Shown here: in pieces, positions 1 through 7,099 of the stretch
Position numbering within the stretch: the stretch's first letter is position 1
How the letters are laid out: each line of letters starts with the position of its first letter
NCBI GenBank assembly: GCA_964479445.1
Contig: CAYZMH010000080.1
Coordinates: forward strand, 1-15,205
Length of the DNA stretch: 15,205 bases
Origin: CAYZMH01 sp964479445
GTDB taxonomy: Bacteria; Bacteroidota; Bacteroidia; Bacteroidales; GCA-2748055
Direction of reading: 5' to 3'
Notes under the pieces: generated by a model
Databases searched by the model: none
Told to the model about the DNA's origin: nothing
Seen by the model: only the letters and a program-made list of their open reading frames with translations
Translations under genes and position numbers: made by a program

Positions 1-1368
1 CAGGAGGGGCCTGATCACCTTTTCGATCTTGATGTTGGCCACCGAACAGCCGATAAATAATACAGACCCGACGGGTGGTGTACAAATACCAACGCAGAGA
101 TTCAGCACCATGATCATCCCGAAATGGATCGGTTCCATTCCCAGTTGAGACGTAACCACCGGGAGAAAAATTGGGGTAAAGATCAGGACCGCCGGCGTCA
201 TATCCATAAAAATACCGACAAATAAAAGGATTAGATTAATAATCAGTAGAATAATAAAAGGATTGTCACTGATATTCAGGAGTCCGTCACTCACATTCTG
301 CGGGATATTCTCATAGGACATGATCCAGGACAGGCCGATGCTGGTGGCTACCAGCAGCATCACGATGGAAGTGGTGCGAACCGAGCGGAGGATCACCTTT
401 GGCAGGTCCTTGATCTTCATCTCTTTGTAGATAAGGGCAAGTATCAGGGCATACAATACCGCCACAGCCGATGCCTCGGTTGCTGTAAAGTAACCGGCTA
501 CGATACCACCGATGACGATCACCAGCATCAGCAGGGATGGCATGGCATCAACGAATTTTCGAATACCTTCCTTGGCTTCCTCCCATCTTCTGACAGTCTG
601 GTGGATCCAGGTTCCGACCCCCAGGGCAATGAGTCCATATAGCAACAGGTGGAACCCGATACGGTTTTCCATTCCACTCAACGTTTTCAGGGAGAGTCCG
701 ATCGCCAGGATACCCAGGGTGATTGCGGCAAAAACGCCAAGTACTCTCAGCATACCGCGCAATCCCTTATTCCGGTAGACGAGCATGGACATGGCCATCA
801 GCATGATGCCCATACCGGTAAGGATGCCAGGAATATAACCTGCCAGGAAAAGGGCAGTGATGGATGCACCCCCGCTGGCCAGGGAGTATACGATCAGGAT
901 ATTACTGGGAGGAATGGTAAGTCCGGTTGTGGCGGATGTAATGTTCACCGCGGCACTGAAGTTATCGTCATATCCCTCTTTTTTCATTTCCGGACCCATG
1001 ATGCTTCCGATGGCAGAGGCAGATGCGGCTGCAGATCCTGATATAGCGCCAAACAACATGTTGGCAATCACATTCACAAAGGCGAGTCCGCCCGGTAACC
1101 TTCCCACCAGTACCCGGGCAAAATTGATGAGCCGGACCGCAATGCCACCGCTATTCATGATATTTCCGGCAAGGATAAAGAACGGGATGGCCAGCAGGGC
1201 AAAACTATCGAGTCCGGTCGCCATCCGGTGCGCAAAGGTGGTGAATGCCGGAATACTTTCGATGGAGAAGAGCATGGTTATAATACCGGCAGCGCCGATA
1301 CTGAAAGCGATGGGAACGCCCAGGGCAAGGAGGATAACAAAGCTGATAACCAGGATAAAAACTTCCAT
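1..1368 (-). CDS. dctM: TRAP transporter large permease DctM (partial, C-terminus beyond window)
   Basis: This is the large membrane subunit of a tripartite ATP-independent periplasmic (TRAP) transporter, the channel that moves the carboxylate across the inner membrane using an ion gradient. The 456 visible residues start at ATG 1368, 3 bp after the dctQ stop. They form repeated hydrophobic segments with family hallmarks: an early ALGVPIAF segment, a glycine/alanine-rich stretch (GAISGSAAASASAIGSI), TGLTIPPSN, TATEASAVAVLYAL, and a late GICTPPVGSVLF. Only the last helix or so is missing at the left edge. Oddly, about 97 residues separate GYIPGIL (177-183) from the next conserved hydrophobic stretch (about 280), where I would expect roughly 55-60. 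The extra part holds two hydrophobic segments (about 209-227 and 237-255). Last visible gene of the eda-dctP-dctQ-dctM series; the uronate substrate is inferred from its neighbours. Confidence 0.95.
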   Translation of the reverse strand, partial: MEVFILVISFVILLALGVPIAFSIGAAGIITMLFSIESIPAFTTFAHRMATGLDSFALLAIPFFILAGNIMNSGGIAVRLINFARVLVGRLPGGLAFVNVIANMLFGAISGSAAASASAIGSIMGPEMKKEGYDDNFSAAVNITSATTGLTIPPSNILIVYSLASGGASITALFLAGYIPGILTGMGIMLMAMSMLVYRNKGLRGMLRVLGVFAAITLGILAIGLSLKTLSGMENRIGFHLLLYGLIALGVGTWIHQTVRRWEEAKEGIRKFVDAMPSLLMLVIVIGGIVAGYFTATEASAVAVLYALILALIYKEMKIKDLPKVILRSVRTTSIVMLLVATSIGLSWIMSYENIPQNVSDGLLNISDNPFIILLIINLILLFVGIFMDMTPAVLIFTPIFLPVVTSQLGMEPIHFGMIMVLNLCVGICTPPVGSVLFIGCSVANIKIEKVIRPLL

Positions 1369-1371
1369 GAA

Positions 1372-1842
1372 TTAATTTTTTTGTTTCAGTTCGTAGATGT
1401 GTATGATAGTGAAATAACTGATCAGGAGTCCGCTCAGCGGCAATACGATATAGACATATCCCAGCGGCAACTCCAGGGCGGCAGATTTTACATCCAGTAC
1501 AAAACGCGTATATACGAGCCATATACCGCCAATCACCATCACGGAGAGGGCAAAGACCAGGATGACCAGGTAAATCAGTAACTGAATTCTTCTCCTTCGC
1601 GTAGGCCGGGAGCGTTGTAACAGTATATCGATGGCCAGGTGTTCCTGTCTGCCTGCCACATAAGCAGCGCCCAGCAGACTTACCCAGATGAGCAGGTATC
1701 CGGCCAGTTCATCGGTAAACGAGCTGGGTGATGAGAGTACATACCGGCTGAAAACCTGCCACAGTACGTCAATTACTAGGATCGAGAGGAGAAAGATCAG
1801 GGCGATCTCCAGGATCCGGTTGATTCGTTGGTATGCTTTCAT
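1372..1842 (-). CDS. dctQ: TRAP transporter small permease DctQ
   Basis: This is the small membrane subunit of the TRAP transporter, which pairs with DctM in the inner membrane. The 156 residues match the family's usual length and show four hydrophobic segments (about 10-32, 45-65, 85-110 and 125-147). The conserved DctQ stretch FTDELAGYLLIWVSLLGAAY, followed by a HLAID turn, is present near residues 42-72. A basic patch (RSRPTRRRR) marks a cytoplasmic loop. It starts 9 bp after the dctP stop and ends 3 bp before dctM, so the three genes are almost certainly cotranscribed and translationally linked. Confidence 0.95.
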   Translation of the reverse strand: MKAYQRINRILEIALIFLLSILVIDVLWQVFSRYVLSSPSSFTDELAGYLLIWVSLLGAAYVAGRQEHLAIDILLQRSRPTRRRRIQLLIYLVILVFALSVMVIGGIWLVYTRFVLDVKSAALELPLGYVYIVLPLSGLLISYFTIIHIYELKQKN

Positions 1843-1851
1843 GGTTCAGGA

Positions 1852-2835
1852 TTATTTTACTTCTTTGATCCGTTGGATGAGGTTATAAACAGCGGGTCTG
1901 TCCTTGTAAAGTTCGGGGATGTGAGAAACCCGTTCGGCAAAGGGTTCCTTATCGGGACGGATTATCTCCACACCCGCCTCCTGCACTTTTTCCAGTGACT
2001 CTTTTTCCGATTCTGCCCAGAGCTTTCGCTGGACCTCGACCGATTCATCCACCGCCTGCTGCAGCCATTTTTTCTCCTTGTCGGAGAGATCCTGCCATAT
2101 CGGCAGGCTCATGATCAGTACATCGGGAACCATGGTATGTTCGTTCAGGGAGTAGTATTTGCATACTTCATAGTGGTGGCTGGTATAGAAGCTTGGCGGA
2201 TTGTTCTCGGCGCCGTCAACCACCCCGCTTTGCAGTGCGGTGTAAAGCTCTCCCCAGGAGATCGGCGTAGGTGAGCCGCCCTGTGCTTTGACATTTTCCA
2301 TGGAGGTGATGCTTTTCATTACACGGATCTTCAATCCCTCCAGATCGTCCGGATGATGGATGGGGGTATTGATGGTATAAAAGCTGCGGGCACCGGCATC
2401 ATAAAAACACAATCCACGGATCCAGTAAGGTTCAGTGCTTTTAAGCAGATCATCCCCGATCTCGCCGTCCAGGACCTTGAACGAATGCTCTTTGGAGCGA
2501 AACAGGTAGGGAATTCCCAGTGCTTTATACTCATGAGTGAAACTTTCCATTACGGCAGTGGAGACTTTGGTGATCGCCAGGCTTCCGATTTGCAGAAGCT
2601 CTACACACTGTTGCTCCGATCCCAGCTGACCGCTGGGATAGGTTTCGATCTGCAGCGCTCCGTCTGAGATCTCCTTGCAGCGGTCGGCCATGAACTCCAT
2701 GGCCTGGCTTACCGGATGCGTCGGATCGAGTCCGTGTGCAAGCTTTAGCACTTTGGCCTGTTTACCGGAACTGCAGCCGGAGAACATAACCATTACGAGG
2801 AGAAGGGATGACAGGGTGATAATATGTTTTTTCAT
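1852..2835 (-). CDS. dctP: TRAP transporter substrate-binding lipoprotein DctP
   Basis: This is the extracytoplasmic solute receptor of the TRAP system; it captures a carboxylate (probably a uronate, by context) and delivers it to DctQM. The 327-residue protein begins with a lipoprotein signal, with the lipobox MFSGC at residues 17-21 and Cys21 as the predicted lipidated residue. DctP-family marks include KLAHGLDPTHP after the signal, the DAGARSFY element (about 146-153), DLEGLKIRV with Arg171 at the position that normally salt-bridges the substrate carboxylate, and GELYTALQSGVVDGAEN further on. Many Gram-negative DctP proteins are soluble, so lipid anchoring is worth noting, although it is common for exported proteins in Bacteroidota. 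A 99-bp gap separates it from eda; I see no clear promoter there. Confidence 0.95.
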   Translation of the reverse strand: MKKHIITLSSLLLVMVMFSGCSSGKQAKVLKLAHGLDPTHPVSQAMEFMADRCKEISDGALQIETYPSGQLGSEQQCVELLQIGSLAITKVSTAVMESFTHEYKALGIPYLFRSKEHSFKVLDGEIGDDLLKSTEPYWIRGLCFYDAGARSFYTINTPIHHPDDLEGLKIRVMKSITSMENVKAQGGSPTPISWGELYTALQSGVVDGAENNPPSFYTSHHYEVCKYYSLNEHTMVPDVLIMSLPIWQDLSDKEKKWLQQAVDESVEVQRKLWAESEKESLEKVQEAGVEIIRPDKEPFAERVSHIPELYKDRPAVYNLIQRIKEVK

Positions 2836-2934
2836 AGCAATAGGTTCATCTGTTGCTCAATCGAAGGGTGAAAAATAGTGATTAATTCGAAATCTACCGA
2901 ACGCGAATTCCCGGTTAGTATGTTTTTATCCTGA

Positions 2935-3603
2935 TTAACGAATCTCTTCGAGCAGAGCCCTTACTTCTTTTACCTTGTTTTCCAGCTCGTCGTAGGCCTC
3001 CCGCTTAATGATATCGGTGGTGATCAGTTTTGATCCCATTCCCACGCAGCAGGCTCCTGCTTTAAACCAGGCATCCAGGTTATCTTTTTCAGGAGCTACC
3101 CCGCCTGAAGGCATCAACCGGGTCCAGGGGCACGGACCCTGTATGGCTTTGATAAATGCCGGTCCGCCCAGCAAAGCAGCCGGGTATACCTTGACGATAT
3201 CTGCTCCCAGCGAATCGGCGCGGGCAATCTCGGTCGGTGTGGCGCACCCGGGCATCCACATCACTTTACGCCGGTTGCATGCATCGGCCATTGCTTCATT
3301 CAGCAGCGGGGAGACCACGAATGAGGCACCCAGCTGGATATAGATCGATGCAGTAGCCTCGTCCACTACCGAGCCCACTCCGAGGATCAATCCCGGGAGT
3401 TTGTTCCGTGCAAACTTTACCAGCTCCCCGAATACCTCGTGGGCAAAATCCCCCCGGTTGGTGAACTCAAAGATTCGGAATCCGCCATTATAGCATGCTT
3501 CCAAAACATTTTTACCTACTTCAGGATCAGCATGGTAAAAGAGCGGTACAACCCCCTGTTCCTCCATCGAACGAATCACTTCATGACGCTTGAATTCAGA
3601 CAT
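2935..3603 (-). CDS. eda: KDPG/KHG aldolase (2-dehydro-3-deoxy-phosphogluconate aldolase)
   Basis: A cytoplasmic class I aldolase that splits 2-keto-3-deoxy-6-phosphogluconate into pyruvate and glyceraldehyde-3-phosphate, the last step of uronate breakdown; the family may also act on 4-hydroxy-2-oxoglutarate. With the start chosen here it has 222 residues. The catalytic Glu is in IFEFTNRGDF (Glu46) and the Schiff-base Lys in ADIVKVYPA (Lys138). The phosphate-binding region is MPSGGVAP plus CVGMGSKL. I chose ATG 3603 (MSEFKRHEV) rather than the upstream ATG at 3639, because the upstream codons coincide with a palindromic operator next to a -7 box and would probably lie at or before the transcript start. 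First gene of the probable eda-dctPQM operon, so the enzyme and the importer are made together. Confidence 0.93.
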   Translation of the reverse strand: MSEFKRHEVIRSMEEQGVVPLFYHADPEVGKNVLEACYNGGFRIFEFTNRGDFAHEVFGELVKFARNKLPGLILGVGSVVDEATASIYIQLGASFVVSPLLNEAMADACNRRKVMWMPGCATPTEIARADSLGADIVKVYPAALLGGPAFIKAIQGPCPWTRLMPSGGVAPEKDNLDAWFKAGACCVGMGSKLITTDIIKREAYDELENKVKEVRALLEEIR

Positions 3604-3624
3604 ATTTCCAGATTTTAACCGTTG

Positions 3625-3638
3625 TACAATCGATTGCA
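3625..3638 (-). promoter_or_regulatory. LacI-family operator in front of eda-dctPQM
   Basis: The minus-strand sequence TGCAATCGATTGTA contains the perfect palindrome CAATCGATTG (3627-3636), with a central CG as usual for LacI-family operators. The same 14 bases occur in front of the lacI gene in this window. It lies directly downstream of a -7 box, where a bound repressor would block initiation. Assignment to this particular LacI protein is inferred. Confidence 0.75.
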
Positions 3639-3641
3639 TTT

Positions 3642-3674
3642 CAAATGTAACAATATTTTTACAGCCCGGGCAAA
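3642..3674 (-). promoter_or_regulatory. Probable Bacteroidota-type promoter for eda
   Basis: On the minus strand TACATTTG (3649-3642) fits the Bacteroidota -7 consensus TAnnTTTG exactly. A TTTG (3674-3671) lies 21 nt upstream as a candidate -33 element; the usual spacing is about 19, so this half is less certain. Transcription would begin around 3634-3637, inside the operator. Confidence 0.55.
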
Positions 3675-3797
3675 AAAAACCGTTATTTGATGGGTTGGAA
3701 GAGGTCGTTTGTATTAAAAATATTCAGATATTTACTCCGAATAATCAAGGTGTTTCAGCACCATAAATGCATCTATTTATTTGACAATTTGTAACCA

Positions 3798-4256
3798 ATG
3801 GTATTAGCATCCATCGTAGAACAAACCAACGCCATCCTGGATGAGATCATTGATGAACACCTGGATCTTTTTCAAGAGGAGGGCAACCTGAAAGTGGTAA
3901 CAAAGTACGGGCAGAAAGAGTATTTCCTGGATCAGATTGATGAAGCAGAGGACATGTGTTTGCAGGGACTGGTTCACTACATCCTTTACGAGGAAGGATT
4001 GTACAGCCGGTTTCTGAACGACCAGCAGATGCAGCAGATGGAAAACATGCTCCGTGAATCTCCCTATTACATCTACAGTCCGAATCCCGAAAGCAACGAA
4101 GGGAGTCATGAAGAGATCATGGCCGATATCAAAGCCCGGGATATGATCGAGGCCATTCATCACCGCGCTATCATTTCTATAGCCGAACGGTTGATTGAAG
4201 AAGGATTTGATGTTCCCGAGCTCGAAGAGTATCTTGCGGAAGCCGAAGAGGATTAG
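3798..4256 (+). CDS. Acidic hypothetical protein, 152 residues
   Basis: I do not recognise this protein. It has 152 residues and is strongly acidic: 37 Asp/Glu against 9 Lys/Arg by my count. It has no signal peptide or membrane segment, so it is probably cytoplasmic. The pattern suggests mostly helix, with acidic amphipathic stretches at both ends (ILDEIIDEHLDLF near the start, ELEEYLAEAEED at the end). ATG 3798 is the first possible start, because an in-frame TAA lies two codons upstream. The ribosome-binding site is weak, as is usual in Bacteroidota. It is divergent from eda with a 194-bp gap and is followed on the same strand, 118 bp later, by a secreted protein gene. Nothing links it to uronate use except position. 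Confidence 0.8.
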   Translation: MVLASIVEQTNAILDEIIDEHLDLFQEEGNLKVVTKYGQKEYFLDQIDEAEDMCLQGLVHYILYEEGLYSRFLNDQQMQQMENMLRESPYYIYSPNPESNEGSHEEIMADIKARDMIEAIHHRAIISIAERLIEEGFDVPELEEYLAEAEED

Positions 4257-4374
4257 CGGTTCTGTCACCCGGATCGATCTATTTAGACGAACATTTTCAT
4301 AACTTGTTAAATCACCGCGCTGCGGCTGGATTTCTCCCTGTGATTTGTTAACTTACAAAAAATTGAGGTGTATC

Positions 4375-5343
4375 ATGTGGAGAATCCCGTTGAGTGTGAT
4401 CTTGCTGTTATCCGGACTCATCATTCAGGCTCAGCCCTATCCCGGGGAGACGATGGGCGTATCCTCACTTGCTACCTACGGGAATATGACCAGGGTTCCC
4501 TGCGGGGATAACGACTTTGTGCAGATCATCTTTATCCGCATCCCGGATAAACTCAACCAGCCCTTTTATGTCAGAATTTACGATCCGGATTGCGGTGGGG
4601 AGCATGATATACAGAACGACCTTTGGGAGACCAACACACAGTTTGAGCTTTACGGGGGAAAGGCATGCATCACCCATCCCGATGCCCGTTCGGGAAATCT
4701 TGAAGGCCGCTACAATTCCGGGGAACGTATGGCTCGTGCTCTTTTTGCCCGTGAATCGCGCTACGATGCCCGCTGGTATACCATGGGACCTTTTAAGGCC
4801 GGTCAGGGGGAGTACCTGGAGACCTTTGCCGGCCATTTTTTCAAACTCCTGGTGGAGGGTAAAACCGGTGATGACGGAAACAGCTATTCACTTTTTGTGA
4901 GTCTCGATCCCCACAAGAACGTTCCGGTGTACGGGTCCGATATATTCCAGCTTGAATCTACTTTTCAGACCGCCGGGGAGGGGCAAAACGAAGTGTTCCG
5001 GCTTGCCCCGTTTATTCCGGGGGAGGCAGACCGTTTCGTGGTCAGTAGTTTCAGGGGAGAGTCAGAACAAGATTATATCCTGCACCTGGACGGTCATCAG
5101 GCAGAGCCGGAACACCGGGAACACTGGCAGATCTATTCGGTTCCACTTGATCCCCGGCAGCGAAGCGACTCCGGGAAAATGGACCTGGTTCTTTCAGGGA
5201 TGCAACCCGTTCGATCAAGCGTAATGACCGTACGAATCGGCGTAGAACCGGGAGTACCCGTAACGCCTTTTTACCTGCCCATCCAGGTCCGCACCAAAAG
5301 GGAAATCTCCATTGATGTGGAACAAATCGAAGATCAACGGTAA
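4375..5343 (+). CDS. Secreted protein of unknown function
   Basis: A 322-residue exported protein that I cannot assign to a named family. The start at ATG 4375 is preferred because GAGG lies 6 nt upstream and a good signal peptide begins there (MWRIPLSVILLLSGLIIQAQ). An ATG at 4345 would only add ten residues before the signal. The mature part looks rich in beta strand, with a first module containing PFYVRIYDPDCGGEHD, FELYGG and GNSYSLFVS, and a second one from about residue 200 with FVVSSFRGESEQDYILHLDG. Three cysteines in the first module (PCGD, PDCGG, KACIT) could form disulfides. I see no C-terminal type IX sorting motif and no lipobox. Its 3' end overlaps the convergent WYL gene by 10 bp. 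Confidence 0.82.
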   Translation: MWRIPLSVILLLSGLIIQAQPYPGETMGVSSLATYGNMTRVPCGDNDFVQIIFIRIPDKLNQPFYVRIYDPDCGGEHDIQNDLWETNTQFELYGGKACITHPDARSGNLEGRYNSGERMARALFARESRYDARWYTMGPFKAGQGEYLETFAGHFFKLLVEGKTGDDGNSYSLFVSLDPHKNVPVYGSDIFQLESTFQTAGEGQNEVFRLAPFIPGEADRFVVSSFRGESEQDYILHLDGHQAEPEHREHWQIYSVPLDPRQRSDSGKMDLVLSGMQPVRSSVMTVRIGVEPGVPVTPFYLPIQVRTKREISIDVEQIEDQR

Positions 5344-6089
5344 TTATTCAACGTCTCCTCCAGCTCCGACATGAGCTCATCGCGCAGCCAACCGGGTTCT
5401 AACACCCGAAGATCCTTGCCGCTGCCCATCAGCAGGTACCTGAACTCATAGGTGGGGTGGATGCGGAAGCTGAAGATCACCTCCTCTTCATCCTCCTGCT
5501 CAATGTTCTGGGTCTCATGCCAGGGCTGCGTTATCATGTACTGTGCCTGGGTTTTCTGAACGGCCACTTTGAGAAGGGGGGGCGGACCCGCGGGTGAGAT
5601 CACCCCAAGGGCATTGCGGAAATAGTCACGGGCTGTAAACTGCCTGGGGCGGTAGGGGAGATCGGTTTCCCGGATATCCCGGATACGGTCCAGTGCATAG
5701 GTTCGTACCTGGTCCTTGAAATCGTTCAGTCCGATCAGGTACCAGCGGTACCGGTACTCTTTCAACAGGTAGGGGTGCACATCGGCAAAGTAGGGCTTAT
5801 CCTCGTAGAAGGGGTGGTAGTAAAGTCTGATCGCCTGTTCCTTCATAATCGCATGCATCAGTCCGGGCAGGTGCCGACTCCCTTCCATCTTCGGAATCTT
5901 TTCAAAGTCGATGAAATCCGGACTGGCATCCTGTCTCGAGAGGGTAGTGATCCGAATGGCATCAATCAGCTTCTGTATCACACCCGGGATGTCGCCGAAC
6001 ATCTCTGTAAACCGGGGATCTTCCAGTAATCTCAGGACTTCTGACAATTTCCTTAGCGCCTCTTTATTGAGTGGGGTTTCTCTATTCAT
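5334..6089 (-). CDS. WYL-domain protein lacking the N-terminal HTH
   Basis: A WYL-domain protein of 251 residues. WYL proteins are usually transcription regulators of about 320-340 residues with an N-terminal winged HTH, a ligand-sensing WYL domain and a C-terminal WCX domain. Here the WYL core is clear at about 72-145, including RLYYHPFYEDKP, HPYLLKEYRYRWYLIG (WYL at 116-118) and the closing YALDRI. A WCX-like region fills about 165-250 (FSFRIHPTYEFRYLLMGSGKDLRVLEP). The first 70 residues match only the linker part (PLNKEALRKLSEVL), and no HTH precedes it: reading the same frame upstream gives terminator and neighbouring-gene sequence. It may therefore act through a partner, be a truncated regulator, or have lost function. 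The ligand and targets are unknown. Confidence 0.88.
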   Translation of the reverse strand: MNRETPLNKEALRKLSEVLRLLEDPRFTEMFGDIPGVIQKLIDAIRITTLSRQDASPDFIDFEKIPKMEGSRHLPGLMHAIMKEQAIRLYYHPFYEDKPYFADVHPYLLKEYRYRWYLIGLNDFKDQVRTYALDRIRDIRETDLPYRPRQFTARDYFRNALGVISPAGPPPLLKVAVQKTQAQYMITQPWHETQNIEQEDEEEVIFSFRIHPTYEFRYLLMGSGKDLRVLEPGWLRDELMSELEETLNNYR

Positions 6090-6097
6090 AACCTGGC

Positions 6098-6136
6098 AGA
6101 AAAAAAGCGATCCCAGGATCTTCCTGCGATCGCTTT
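6098..6136 (-). terminator. Rho-independent terminator after the sugar isomerase-like gene
   Basis: On the minus strand a 9-bp stem (AAAGCGATC with GATCGCTTT, 6136-6128 and 6112-6104), one G-G mismatch and a further 5-bp stem (CAGGA/TCCTG) enclose a 3-nt loop, followed by a run of T (6106-6100). It sits 22 bp past the stop at 6158 and just before the WYL gene, so it should end the upstream transcript and leave the WYL gene dependent on readthrough or its own promoter. Confidence 0.88.
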
Positions 6137-6157
6137 GAGTTCGTTCATAACGCGGGA

Positions 6158-7018
6158 TTACTGCACGAAGCCGATCTCGCGGAGGTATTCAAGGCTCTTT
6201 TCCACGCTTATAAGGGGCTCGTGGTTATATCTTTCCACTTCTACCACGTGGTATTTGGCACCCGCCTTGTCAATCATGTCGAAGCTGGACTGGAAGTCCA
6301 TCTCACCGCTCGCGCCAAGCTCTTTTTCATCCTTGATGTGATAGGAGAAAAACCGACCGGGGTATTTCCCGAAATAGTCAACGGGATCTGCGCCGCCTTC
6401 AGCGATCCAGTAAAGATCAAGCTGGAAATGCACTTTATCCGGATCGGTATTATCCAGCATGTAGTCGTAAATGGTTTCTCCCTCCAGCTTCTGAAATTCC
6501 CCGGCATGGTTGTGATAGCCAAATTCAATCCCGGCGGCATTGCATTTCTCTCCCACCTGGTTGAAATAGTTGCAATACTGGGCGAGTCCGTCCAGACTCT
6601 CATATCCCAGTCCGCCCATAAAAGGCTGGACAATGTATTCAACTTCTGCTTCTTTATGGGCAGCAATGCATTGATCCCACCAGGCCATGGTGTTGTCCCA
6701 GCTCCCGGAATCAGGGATCGCTTTGCCGGCATGCGATCCGAGGAAAATCATGCCATTGGCCTCTACCAGCGCTTTGAATGCGGAAGGTTTCATATCATAG
6801 AATCTCCCGTTGTTGTAGCCGGCAGCTTCTATAAAATCGTATCCCATTGCCCCCACTGCTTCCACGGTGGCCTTGGGATCATTTTTCATATCCTCACGAA
6901 CAGAATAGAGTTGCAGTCCGATGCCGTTTTCCGGACCGGGGCTGGTGCATGCAGAAAAAAAAGCCAGCACGATGAGGGTGAGTGCGGCCATTAATGTATG
7001 CTTCATTGCTTTTCTCAT
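6158..7018 (-). CDS. Sugar phosphate isomerase/epimerase-like TIM-barrel lipoprotein
   Basis: A xylose isomerase-like (AP endonuclease 2 superfamily) TIM-barrel protein of 286 residues, preceded by a lipoprotein signal with lipobox FFSAC (Cys24). It is therefore predicted to work outside the cytoplasm. Likely metal and catalytic residues are in FGYHNHAGEF (His169, His171), HFQLDLYW (Asp201), YHIKDEK (His227) and VVEVERY (Glu260, Glu262), matching the family pattern of barrel-end ligands. The substrate cannot be read from the sequence; a free sugar or uronate would fit better than a phosphorylated one, given the export signal. I chose ATG 7018; ATG 7006 is also possible, and the ATG at 7054 adds residues that do not fit a signal peptide. 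It follows a decayed gene by 81 bp and ends in a strong terminator. Confidence 0.88.
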   Translation of the reverse strand: MRKAMKHTLMAALTLIVLAFFSACTSPGPENGIGLQLYSVREDMKNDPKATVEAVGAMGYDFIEAAGYNNGRFYDMKPSAFKALVEANGMIFLGSHAGKAIPDSGSWDNTMAWWDQCIAAHKEAEVEYIVQPFMGGLGYESLDGLAQYCNYFNQVGEKCNAAGIEFGYHNHAGEFQKLEGETIYDYMLDNTDPDKVHFQLDLYWIAEGGADPVDYFGKYPGRFFSYHIKDEKELGASGEMDFQSSFDMIDKAGAKYHVVEVERYNHEPLISVEKSLEYLREIGFVQ

Positions 7019-7099
7019 GATAAATTGAATATGGGTTAATACTTCGTTTTCCAATGTAAAGGTAATACAAAATCCAGTTCCCGGAAAGAGGAGCGATCA

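Noticed and set aside
2858..2864. CAATCGA, seven bases of the operator core, in the gap between eda and dctP
   Set aside because: Only one half of the palindrome is present and no promoter elements accompany it; it could be chance.
6221..6994. A 257-codon open frame on the plus strand opposite the sugar isomerase-like gene
   Set aside because: The minus-strand reading has a lipobox and clear TIM-barrel motifs; the plus-strand product resembles no family and is a shadow of that coding strand.
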